64,000 nt of DNA. Origin: Hippophae tibetana. Its lineage: Eukaryota; Streptophyta; Magnoliopsida; Rosales; Elaeagnaceae. The notes below the pieces were generated by a model. The model made no database searches. It was not told where the DNA came from and was given only the letters and a program-made list of their open reading frames with translations. The position numbers and the translations under genes were made by a program. The stretch covers positions 7,629,001 to 7,693,000 of the forward strand of contig CM072807.1 of NCBI GenBank assembly GCA_037013495.1, given 5' to 3'. Of the stretch, positions 36,266 to 46,960 are shown in pieces; the stretch's first letter is position 1, and every line of letters starts with the position of its first letter.

Positions 36266-37259
36266 AGTTCAGACATAAAAACCGAGGTGAAAAAGTGTTC
36301 AACTTATCGAGATCACAATCCTCATTCATATGTGTGATACTCACACCTTAATACCTACATGTTTGTTTAATTTTTGCATTCAAAACGTTTGATGAGAGAT
36401 GGAAAAGTGTCAATATGGGTCAAAAATCTCAAGGATCTCATCTTCCATCTCTTTTTACAAGCTTATCGTGCAAAAAATCTATTTGTTACTTTTTCTAGAC
36501 ATTTGATTACTTTAAACTGTTTGTTTTCATTTAGTACATAGACCTTATCCTTTTAAGCCCAACGGTAAGCACTTATTGACCTAACTTGTTTTTCTTTATA
36601 TAGGATGAGTGTTTCCTATTTAGATCAGATTTGATAGGTCTCTTTTATCTCAAGTTGATTTATATATTTACTCATACTATTACATTTTATATTTAGGTAC
36701 TTTCTATCAAACTTGTCTCCTTACTTGCTTTACCTCTTTTCATATAAGTTAACCTCAAGTATAGGATCCCAAAATAGGCATGGTTGGTAAGCAACTTATG
36801 AATATACCTAGAACGGATAACATTATAGTTTGTGAAAGTGAAAAGGATTTTGTTAGCTCAAATGGATCTAGATTTCTACAAGTTTCTACCTTGATTGTTA
36901 TTCATTTTTGTCCCTAATTCACTCAAAATTGATTGTTAAACTCTTCCCTAACATCAATTGTTACAAAAAAAAAACATTATATTTGTGTAAAAATCACAAA
37001 AACCTGAATTCTCTACTTTCTTACCAAACAAACACACATTTTGATATTATTATTTTTTGTAATTTATTCCCAACATTTGTACCCAAATCTTGTTTCTACA
37101 AATTTTTTTGGGAAAATTTTGGTCATAAGGGTATTTTTGTCATTTTGGTTTTATGCTCGCTTTTCTACAATTACTACAAGACGACTCGAACTAGCTCCAA
37201 GTGTTCTTGCTCCTTTTTCATCCTAATAGTGGGATGAAGAATTAGAATCAAGGTATAAC
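36266..37259. other. Element B 3' region without recognisable domain
   Basis: AT-rich DNA between the 3' LTR and the antisense remnant. A 109-codon plus-strand frame at 36908-37237 is Phe-, Tyr- and Cys-rich and resembles no family. It is not called as a gene. Confidence 0.4.
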
Positions 37260-38254
37260 ACTTCTTTTTTGGACGCCCTATCTTATATGAACGTGGGATC
37301 ATATGGGTAGAATTTCATGAGATAGGTATAACTTGAACCGTTAGGGCTCTAGGATGAGTGTCCATGTTTACTCCTATTAAATTATGTTTTCCATCCCTAG
37401 TACATGAATTATATGCCAACATAGATTTAAAAATTCATAACCAACGGCCAGTGAGTTACAAAGTTTTTGTCAAAAATAAATCAATTAATATCTCAGCCCA
37501 AAGGATCAACAATTTTTTAGCCATCAAAAATATTGGGGACCCCAGTTTTAAGATAGGTTAGTTTGATGTTTTCATTGAAGATCTACTGATTGAACTTTCT
37601 GGTTCACCAAATATCGATTTTAGTATAAAGTGACTATTTATTCTGGGTAAGTTCACACATTTTTATCAGGTGCTAAACAAAATGGTTTATGCTAACCTAC
37701 TACATTCAAAGCACTATGTTGGGATTGATCACCCACATTCAAATATCTTGTATTACATTTGATGTAGAATTAATAATTCAAGATAAGATTATAAATTAAT
37801 CTTAGATTCTCAACTCGAGGATTGGACTTCCTTATAATTGTCTTATCATTTAGCTGATTCTGAATACGAATTACCAAAAATGAGTGATTTTGATACTATT
37901 CGCTTGACGGGTGACATTGAAAAGTCAATCATTTCAAGATAGCTCAGACTTTAAAGAGACAAAGGCGTTAATGTTGATACTAGTGGACGAAAAGCCACCA
38001 AAGTTGGTACAAGTAGCGAATGAGCTACATATGACTTCTTCAGAGATGAAGATATGAAAAATATGCTCAGTCTAGAACTGTCTCATCAAGAATTATTTGA
38101 AAATGAAATGAGGATGAAATTAGGAAACTTGGAAGAAAAAATGGATAAAATGGATCAAAGATTGATAAGCATTAATGAATCTCAAGAAAAAATACTTTCC
38201 AGATTAAGAACATCAATACACACTATGGGTTTCCTCCTCATGACATTGATTTAA
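37260..38254 (+). pseudogene. Opposite-strand remnant resembling plant transposon-associated protein
   Basis: A plus-strand frame (67 codons at 37358-37561, then broken continuation to about 37760) reads FPSLVHELYANIDL, then VFVKNKSINISAQRINNFLAI. This resembles the 'putative plant transposon protein' domain, where FYANL is followed by a VRGK.V.FS..AIN block. A 66-codon frame at 38054-38254 then forms a coiled coil (EMRMKLGNLEEKMDKMDQRL). It is antisense to element B and next to its 3' LTR, as in Tat-group elements with an extra antisense ORF. The assignment is from memory of the domain pattern and is moderate. Confidence 0.5.
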
Positions 38255-40214
38255 TTTTATAATATTTTGATTTTTTGTCATGATTTATTAGTGTGCTTGG
38301 AAGTAAATTTAGTTTGTTATTTTTTTGAAGTATAATTGAGATGGTTTGTAATGTGAAAAATTATATAATTCAATACACTTTATGATCGATTCATCTGTCT
38401 ATGTTTATCTTTAGTATGTGTTTGTTTATTCGTATGACAAAAAATGTGAAAAAATTGATATCAATAATTTTAAGCTTAAATTGAAACTTCAAAAAAAAGG
38501 GATAATTAATTTAAGGAGAGATTTTAATTTTTGAATTACTTTGAAATTTTTGAATTTTTAACATAAGGATAGTTGTTTTTAATTTCTCTCATTTGTTTAA
38601 TCCTGTCTTAACCATTCTTCGTTTTTTTATTATTAGATACACTGAATTATTATGAACAATGAGTCCTTCATAATAAGTTGTTCGCTTATTGGTGTTTTTG
38701 TTTTTCAGTGTAAATATGAGCTTTCGATGTTCAAGTGAAAATGGTTCTACGGAATCATAGCATAGTATTACTATGTAAAAATTTAATTTTTCTATGAGTG
38801 TTATGTAGTGAGAGAAAGATTTGTCATACGAATATGCCAACATAGGATATTGCAAGGTTTATATGAATGTTGACGATATTCATAAACAAAATATATAATT
38901 TTAATTTCTAGGTATATTTTTAAAAAATACTTTTTAAGCCAAATAAACTATCGAGCCTAAATGATAACATCTTAGGTATATCTATATTTTCATGTATGTT
39001 AGATTGCATATTAGACATATAGAAACAATATGAAACTAGGCTACTCGATCCATCAAGTTATATTACCTATTGAATTAATTATTTATATGACTATACTTAT
39101 CAAGAAATTAATACTCGATCGATTGAGAACTAGATTGTTTGAGATTAATGATATATCAATCCATGTTTTTAGAACTAATTAATTGATACACTGAATCGAT
39201 TGATCAAACTATGTACTTGATTGATTGAGCGGTAAAGGCTTAGATTTTAAAACATATTTTTAATATAAATTGAATTGACTTTTTACTATATTGTCCTTAT
39301 TCTTTAAAACTCATTTAATTGATTTTATAGACAAGATGGTAATTTTACTTTGACCTAAAGTGCTTCAAAATATTATATAAATATAAACCTAAGCATATAA
39401 TTGAAATTGATCACACAAGAGCTTAATTGTGCTTATTATCTCTCTTATTTTGCTAAAAGTTTTCAAGTACCTTTTTCATTATTGTTGTGTTTGATGGATT
39501 GATAAGCCTATAATAATAATTGTGTTATTGTACTTTTAACTGATTCTTCTAGAGTTACTAATTATGTTCAATTTATCTGATATATTATTCAAATCAACTA
39601 GTTAGGGTTGTTCATTATTGAATCTACTATAGGATGCACATTTTCACTTGTGTTTATATGCTAACTTTTCAAGTGAAAACAATGCGGATTCGATTAATTC
39701 GTGGGACTTGAGTTTATTAGAACGATAGTCCAGATCTGAACGTCTTTCTTGTAGAGACTATGATGAAAGTAGCATCTTGTAAGTAGATTACCTAGGGGCG
39801 TTACCTGGGTGGATAGTTTAAGTCCTAGCCTTACAATTTGATACTTATTTTTCATAGTGGATAGTTAGGTGGTTCAATAGACTGATGCTTTTCCTCTTAG
39901 GTTATTAGTGTGGCCTAGGTTGTTTCCACCTAAAAATCTAATGTGTTGATCTATATTTTATGCATTACTTTATTTACACGTGATTCCATGTATGGCCCCT
40001 TACAAAATTTTAATTTGTCATAATTTTGCTGATATTCCACTAATTAGATAACTAGATTCATAACTAAATAAACCAACTTTCAGTGTCTTAATTTATGAGT
40101 CATGACCTCCAACGTAAATGAAATTTTATTGATAATTGGATATCTTTCTTATGAATCTATCAAATCTTAACTGATGTAATAAATGGGGTATTGGATCTTT
40201 TCTCTTTCCACTAT
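38255..40214. other. Element B interior without recognisable domain
   Basis: Non-coding and AT-rich. The part 39040-39240 repeats the words 'cgattgat' and 'gattgattga' several times in both orientations. RNase H and integrase would be expected here for a complete Tat element but were not seen; part of this stretch may be another, unidentified insertion. Confidence 0.4.
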
Positions 40215-41100
40215 TAAAACAACGCTAATAGTTCGAGAAGTGATGGTTAAATACATATACACCAGCTCATCTAGGAATAGACTGAGCATGATAAAAGGTT
40301 TTTTGAGATAGGTCTTTATGTTTTGAAATGCGTCTTCATACTCATCATTTCAAAAGATTGAAGTATTTTTCCTTAATAATTTGAAAAAGGGGAGATATTT
40401 GTCTATACACCTCAAAATAAATCTTATCAATGTAGTGATTTGGCCATTAATTTGTTGGAAGCCTTTTAGGTTGGAAGGGTATTTCATGTTCATCAATGCT
40501 TTAATCTTGTTGGGGTTTGATTCGATTCCCTAAAAAGATATAAGATATCTCAATAATTTACCCGAGCTAATACCAAACACACATTTCTTTGGGTTCAATC
40601 TCATTTTTTGACCCTTTATCACTCTGAATACTTCTTCAAGGTTGAAAATATGGTTTGAGGGTTGCTTTGCTTTTACCATCATGTCATCTACATAAACTTC
40701 CATGTTTCTTCTAAGAAGACCCTTGAACATCATTAGATCCATAAAATTAACACACATTCGAGAGGCACCACATGATTTTACAACCAAAACTACATTTGAC
40801 ACTCAGGTTGGGTAATCTACCTCTCTTATAATTCTAGTATCTTTCAGTGAACTAACCTGTGTCTAGATGATTTCATTGTTCTCTTTGGAAACTTTTACTT
40901 CATTTGTTGCACTAGCTTTTTATAGGGGTCGATGTTGAATATGTGTGTTATTATAATGGGATCAATCCTTAACATATCCTTTGATTTTCAGGTAAAGACA
41001 TCCAAATGACTTGGTTCAACTTTAGTACCCAATTTCCTTCTTTCCTAAATTTGAAGAACTCAACGTCATCTTTTTTGATAACCCCAACGAAAGATGCTTT
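40215..41100 (-). pseudogene. Element B reverse transcriptase remnant
   Basis: The 90-codon frame at 40530-40802 reads MFKGLLRRNMEVYVDDMMVK, then LNPKKCVFGISSGKLLRYL, the palm and thumb of a Ty3/Gypsy RT with the catalytic YVDD intact. Similar sequence continues with stops to about 40230 (connection) and upstream toward 41100. The order and wording match Tat-group RT and are close to Tat-1 at 16510-17500. Confidence 0.85.
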
Positions 41101-41427
41101 TGCTCGCCATCATTCATGTCGAATAATCCTTAATTGCTATTTTGTGTCAACTTGATTCACGGTAGTGTTATAATAATTACATGTTTTTTCTTGGTCTTCT
41201 CGAATCTTTATAACACCATCTTCAATGGTGTATTTTATTACCTGATGATAGGTAGATAAAACAACTCTCATTTTGTGTATCCGTGGTCATCCTAGTATCA
41301 AATTATAATAGGTAGGTGAAATTATTACTATAAAACATTTCATCATAAATGTTCTTTTAGCCACTACAGGCAATTTGATTATTCCTAAGACGTACATTGT
41401 ACTACTATTGAATCCTATAAGGGGCAT

Positions 41428-41646
41428 TTATTTTTCCACAACATCCTCTTCGCGTACTCCCAAAATGTGAAGGGTGGACAAGAACAATTGGCTTATAGAA
41501 CTTCTAGTATCAACCAATATATGACAAATGTCACATAGACCAATTCTTAGAGCTACGACCAGAGGATCTTCATAGGGGGTAAATACCTCATCCTCATCAT
41601 TAAACGTTATTGGGATAGTTATACTCTTTCTTTCGAAATATTTCAA
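41428..41646 (-). pseudogene. Element B aspartic protease remnant
   Basis: The 72-codon frame holds YEDPLVVALRIG and ILVDTRSSISQLFL. The active-site DTGS is changed to DTRS, so the protease is dead. The lead-in (DPLVVA, then ILVDTGSS) is typical of Tat-group elements. It lies between gag and RT in the expected order. Confidence 0.8.
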
Positions 41647-42102
41647 GCATTGTTTAAGTCGTCATTCAGACCAAGTCCTCCATAGATAAAGTGAATTGTG
41701 TGAATATTTTCATCTATTTGCATAACTTGCCTACCGTCTGGAGCAGTAGCTGTCTGGGGTACTTTTCTTATTGACATGATCTTGCTTCTTTAATTACCTC
41801 TACCCACCAAGTCACCGAGGTAGCCTTTTTATAAAAATTCATCAATTTCCTTTTTTAAATGTCAGTAGTCCTTAGTGTCATGTCCGATATTCTCATGGAA
41901 GGCACACAGTGTAATGGTATCTCTATTCAACGCCTTCATTTAAGGAGGTCATATGATGTTTTATTCTTTTTCTAACTTCAAAACTGCTTTGGCCAAAATG
42001 ACTCTTAAGAGGGGTTTTCTGAAGGATGAAAGTGATCTTCCCTATAACCTTGGATTCCTATTCCAAGAACTTCTTCATCTCAAAATTTGTCCTGCAAATC
42101 TT

Positions 42103-43140
42103 TTACCATTTAGATATTATGTTTGCCTGAGCTTCAATGTGGTCTAGGTTTCTTTTTTGATGAGCTTCAACTATCTTTTTAAGTTCACAAACTTCTACGC
42201 CTCTTTGTAGGCCTCGTGCATGGTTCAAGGAACTATCTTGGTAAGTTCGGCAAAAATATCTGAAACACTTTTCTTCTAAATGCTTGGATAACGATTGAGT
42301 CCGGGCAATCATATATTTCTATCTTATATTCCCAAAATATCTTCATAAATGCCTCAATGGATTCAACAACATTTTGGATTATAAAAAATAGGTGGTAAGA
42401 CTCTTTCTTTAAGGGTTTGTTATTGGCATAAAAAGTTATAAATTGTCTGATCAACTTAATAAAAAATTTAATGCTACTGGGCTTTAGATCACTGAACCAC
42501 TTGTTAGCTGAATCATGGAGAGTAGCCAAAAAGAACTTATATAACATAACATATTTATTATCTTAAGCCATGTTGAGAGGAGACATTATGGTTTTAAAGA
42601 GGAGTACGTGGGCAACTGGGTCTTTCATTCCTTTGTAGCTTGAACATTTATGGGATACAATTTTTTTAAGAGGTTAGCTCATTTCTATTGCTTCCAAAAA
42701 AGAAGAACCAACCAACTACTTGCATATTGTGTCGAGGTTAGTCTGAGCTTTCCCCATATTCTACTTTTTTTTATTTTTTTTCTCTAAATCGAGTACTTTG
42801 ATCTGCTAGAATATCTTTCCTTTCAATGCACCCTCTATTTGGACTACTCGATCTAGAATTGATCTTTTGCTTGGTCTTGAGCTATGTTAACCCAGTCATG
42901 TAACTCCCTAACCCTTTCATCCTTGCCATTAACCGTTTGAGTATTCTTGTGAATAGACCTGGGTCTAAGTTGTACAGGAGGTTTGCAACTCCTTTCTTCG
43001 ACCTGTTTTCTTAGTTCCAAATTTTCTCTTCTCATTTCATTTTGCATCTCCTCTATAGATTTCCTGATATCTAGTAAATGTAACAATAACTCTTGATTAT
43101 GAAGTACCACTTTGTTAGTACCATTGTTTGTTTTCCACAA
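42103..43140 (-). pseudogene. Element B gag remnant
   Basis: Three minus-strand pieces: 42853-43140 (N-terminal, with a coiled coil EEMQNEMRRENLELRKQVEE), 42233-42547 (capsid core: KFFLATLHDSANKWFSDLKP, then FIKLIRQFITFYAN), and 42103-42312 after a frameshift. The core matches the Retrotrans_gag family. Stops and frameshifts prevent a full product. Confidence 0.8.
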
Positions 43141-43330
43141 GCTTTTCTTCTAGAATAATAGGATTTTCACTAACGACTCTAACCTGAGGACCAGTCAATC
43201 TTACCTTTTCTAAGCCTCTAGTTTAGACATGATTCTATGTCTTGCTTGGTAGGTGATCTCAATCTAAATTATCATTATATCCAAGAAAATAAAAGGCATC
43301 AAATTATATCAATGTGTCTTAAAATTTGAG

Positions 43331-43347
43331 CCTCACAGTGAGTACCA
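43331..43347 (-). promoter_or_regulatory. Element B probable primer-binding site
   Basis: The minus strand reads TGGTACTCACTGTGAGG four bases inside the 5' LTR. The TGG start suits a tRNA 3' CCA end. The tRNA is not identified. Confidence 0.45.
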
Positions 43348-43351
43348 AAAA

Positions 43352-43657
43352 TGTAGAAGGACGTATCAAATTTAGAGAGAGAAATTAGAGATACGTAATA
43401 AATGTGTCTTTAATGATTCTTGGGATTTGTATTCCATTTCACACACACATATATAGTATACATACATGTGGAAATTGTATAAGGGATCCATATGGACTTA
43501 CAAGGATCTGCTTTAAAATATACATTAAATAGGCATAAATTACTGAAATATGAAATCTTCACCCCAAAAGTACTTATGCAAATCCAGTCTCTTCCTTGAC
43601 AATGCTCATAGTATTTGGTCTTGTCTTTGACAAAAATATATAGAACATATCCAAACA
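43352..43657 (-). repeat. Element B 5' LTR (right)
   Basis: A 306-bp copy; its outer end reads TGTTTGGATATGTTCTATAT on the minus strand. It matches 35962-36246 over most of its length with many substitutions and indels. Confidence 0.75.
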
Positions 43658-46270
43658 CCAGAAAAATATAGTTTTTATTAGAATAAAAGTATACCTGAAG
43701 CACTGTCTAACTTTTTATCATAGTAAGACATTGTTTCTATCCCATATTGTTCCTTATGAGTGGCATCTTATGCCACTTTCTTCTCTTTCAAGATAATTAT
43801 TATCTCTAGAGATTTTGGTGGAGATCGTATGTGGGGACATGAGCCCATAACCTTGTTTAGGAACATCCTTTTTAAAACTCTATTGTGGAGACTTCTTGAC
43901 ACACGTTTACCTTTTAGGTATATGCCTATTGAGAATCAAGTGAACTTATATAATCTTGGAGTAGTTAGAACATTTTTATTGATTGATTATGTTGATCTTA
44001 CAAAGTATTCTCGTATGGGGTTTGGATGGATTTTTGAAGTGTATCTTGAGACATTATCACATAACTTCTTTTGAAATGATTCATGGAGAGATGGGTATCC
44101 TTGGATGACATGTGATGGTTCTACATATTACAACCCAATTTATTGATGGGATGAAATTTTAGGTTACACATTGTATTTCTTTGCATGAATGTTCCAAACA
44201 TATCATGTATGTTCTTAGCTATGTTCCACACACTTCTTTACTTGTAGATTTATTTTTAAACCTGATCATGGTCTTATCTATTTGTAAGATCATGGGCTTT
44301 AATAGCGTCAATATGGACACATAGCCTATAAGTGGGCATTATGGCACTATAAGCATTGGAAGATGCCACAAGAGGTCTTTATTAATGGAAAATGGTTATA
44401 GATCTTATGGATTGTAGAGGAATTTAAAATAGTTTGGAGTGTGCTTTTCATAATATCAAGGTGGATAAATGGTTCTACCCCTTGAAATTTTCCAAGTACT
44501 CCAAGAGTTTTTAGTACCATCATAGGTGATGATTTCAAGGGTGACCATTAGCCGCTAAAGCCAAGTGGTTAATATGGTTGGCTTGGACAAAGTGTCCCTA
44601 TATGCAGGCCTCGAGATGGTCATGTGGATTACAATGAATATAAGCTACTCGAAATGGTCCCAACTGGTCCAGGATGGACGATAAGAGAGGTACTTTCTAG
44701 GCATTCATACATGGATTATTTTGCACTTTATGGGTGAACTTTGTCTTGTAGGTCGTGAGCCTAGTTCCTATCATGGTAGATCGCATCATTGGTCGAACTC
44801 CATATAAGTACAAGGCATATCCTGTTCACTATGGGCATTTAAAAATTCCATGTGGACATCCTCTAGGATGGGAAGTGAATCAGGGACTTGTGGGCTTGGG
44901 TGGCATTTTTAGGATGACTTGGGATGCTATCTTTATCATTTTAAGTGTTGAAACTAGTTCATTATTTCATTCTTTTTTGAAAAACTATTGGCCATTCTAT
45001 AAGAACATTGTGATGATGATGACTAAGGTGGATAATATCTTTCCAAACATTATTTGGATTTATGGATGAATGGAATAGTATGTGATCATTTCCCTACAAT
45101 TTTGACTGAAACATTTATTTTTACATGTATATAAAAAAATTCAAATATATAGTCGCTGGATTCGTCTCCTTAAGAGGATTTTGAAACCGATTTTACTTCC
45201 TTAAGAACTAGCCAAAAAATGGGTGAACTAACCTAAACTGATTTTTGTGTATGTTTGACGAACCAAACCAATTTTGACCAAATTCAATGAAAAACTTTTT
45301 TGTCTGGTGCACATTCACGTAGGTGGTATGTGCTGGAGCGTGCAAGCCATACCGATGTTCATTCAACTTGAAATTTTAAAAGGAGGTTATTCATAATGTG
45401 ATCTTTCTAATGGTGATCTCAAATTTTTCAAATAATGTACAAATTTTGAGATATGGACAGAGGACACTCGACTGAAAAAAAAAATAGAAAATGGGTCCTT
45501 TTCAGGTTGAGCCATCGTGTTTGGCTAACTGGTCTTTTATGTTCAATAGCCCATGATCCCTTACTATCTAAAGTTGTAAAAAATTGAGCCACCGTTGGTG
45601 GTAGTAGCTCATAAACTATATGGGTCAAACATGTCTATCCGACTTGTAGGCTTAGACCTTATCAAAGCGATTCACATCTTCGATCTGAGCCTTTGTGGAT
45701 ATATACTATATTTGATGCATTGTGGGCATTAGAATATTTCGTAGGGACATTTTCTATTCCAAGGGCTTGTGGCCCTTATAGGGTTAATTAGTGATGCTTG
45801 GTTGGCACTACCAACTTAGACTAGCCATTGTATGTCTGACACACTTTTTCCAACCACTCCTTGGATGATGATTGATGAGCCATGTCTGGCCATATCTTAG
45901 CCAGTGATAATGTGATAGTTGTGCCCTCCAAGAGACCATATTGGAAGCCAAAATAGGTGTGAACTACTTTTCTCTGTCATTTATTGAGGACCGAGACTTG
46001 GTTCTAACAACATGTACAAGTGGATGTACAACTTTTTGGACATGAAGTGAGACCTTATTATCCCTTGTATGAGCTAGGTTATCTGTGTCAAGAGTTTGAT
46101 TCATCTTGAAAGGATAAAAATATATGACTTTAAAGACTATGTAGAATGAACTTCTTCAGAAGTAGTTTTTTTTAACTTTTAAGATATTTTTTCAAGGACC
46201 ACAAAGTTGAGAGTTTTAGAGGACACGTAAATGTTTTCCTCTCTAGTTGTGATTCAACTAGTATAGCACA
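43658..46270 (+). pseudogene. Degenerate reading frames in element A, right part
   Basis: On the plus strand several frames (104 codons at 43760-44074 and 104 codons at 44755-45069) are linked by a stretch that stays protein-like but has stops, for example DSWRDGYPWMTCDGSTYYNP and then YKWALWHYKHWKMPQEVF near 44330-44380. Trp-rich wording of this kind suggests a former protein of at least 300 residues. I do not recognise the family. It is antisense to element A. From 45100 to 46270 nothing was recognised. Confidence 0.35.
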
Positions 46271-46292
46271 ATCGTTCCCACAGACGACACCA
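46271..46292 (-). promoter_or_regulatory. Element A primer-binding site region
   Basis: The minus strand starts TGGTGTCGTCTGTGGGAACG, two bases inside the right LTR. TGG-[CT]GTCGTCTGTGGGA is close to the TGGCGCCGTCTGTGGGA type seen after LTRs of Tat-group Gypsy elements. This fixes the direction of element A. Confidence 0.65.
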
Positions 46293-46294
46293 TA

Positions 46295-46793
46295 TGTTGT
46301 TTTTTTTTATGTCAATTTTTGTCAATATCAGTGATCTGTACACTTGCTTGTTGTGGAACTTATAACAGAGAACATAATATTTTGGACCACCATGGTATGA
46401 TGGATTTTGGTCCTCCGATATTTAAATAAGTTTGTGTAGTAAGAATAAGAAGGTGATTAGTGTCTCTATTTATGATGCACAGAAAAATAGATCTAAGAAA
46501 AAAGTATAGATCTTAGTTTTTGTAGTTTATAAGTTAAGAAGTTATGTTATTATGTTGAATAGTGATGACTATTTATAGGAGAGAAACGTGCTAATAATTC
46601 TTATTGATAGTGATAGACTTATTTTTTAATTGTTATATAATTAGAATTAGAATTCAGATTGTTTATCCATTTAGATATTTAACTATTAATGATACTTATC
46701 TATTGACTCAATGCTAATTAAACTAACCTGTAAGTTATTTGGTGATTAAGACCTCTTATATTGTATCACATGTAAACTATTTTATAACCAACA
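46295..46793 (-). repeat. Element A 5' LTR (right)
   Basis: A 499-bp copy of the left LTR. On the plus strand it begins TGTTGTTTTTT and ends ATAACCAACA. The substitutions and small indels against the left copy indicate an old insertion. Confidence 0.75.
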
Positions 46794-46960
46794 TACATTA
46801 AATAAATATGTAATTATTGGAATTACCAATACACTGTTTGTATTAGCTCATGTATTTCAAAATAAATACATAACCAGTGAATGTTCTTAAATATTATTCA
46901 TTAAATTTTCCAATGTAAATATATTAAATTTTTAAAAGCTATAGAAACAACCAGTAAAAT

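Larger units (their letters stand above)
35962..43657 (-). mobile_element. Tat-like Ty3/Gypsy element B, nested in element A
   Basis: LTR copies at 35962-36246 and 43352-43657 flank a minus-strand order of primer-binding site, gag, protease and RT. RNase H and integrase were not recognised. A plus-strand reading-frame remnant lies near the 3' LTR. The LTRs are clearly diverged and the left one has an internal duplication, so the element is old. All coding parts carry stops. No matching target-site duplication was seen. Confidence 0.75.
32612..46793 (-). mobile_element. Large LTR element A with a nested Tat-like element, minus orientation
   Basis: Two diverged copies of an LTR of about 500 bp (near 32612-33147 and 46295-46793) enclose 13 kb. 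Their ends read TG...CA. The right copy is preceded on its inner side by a primer-binding site on the minus strand, and the left copy is preceded by a purine-rich tract (AAGGGGTTGA on the minus strand, 33148-33157), so the element runs right to left. Element B (35962-43657) is inserted inside. Outside B, no gag or pol domain was recognised, so A may be a non-autonomous derivative. No target-site duplication was established. Confidence 0.7.

Noticed and set aside
36908-37237. 109-codon frame MSLIHSKLIVKLF as a gene
   Set aside because: Low-complexity, Phe-rich wording in AT-rich transposon DNA, overlapping another frame, with no domain.
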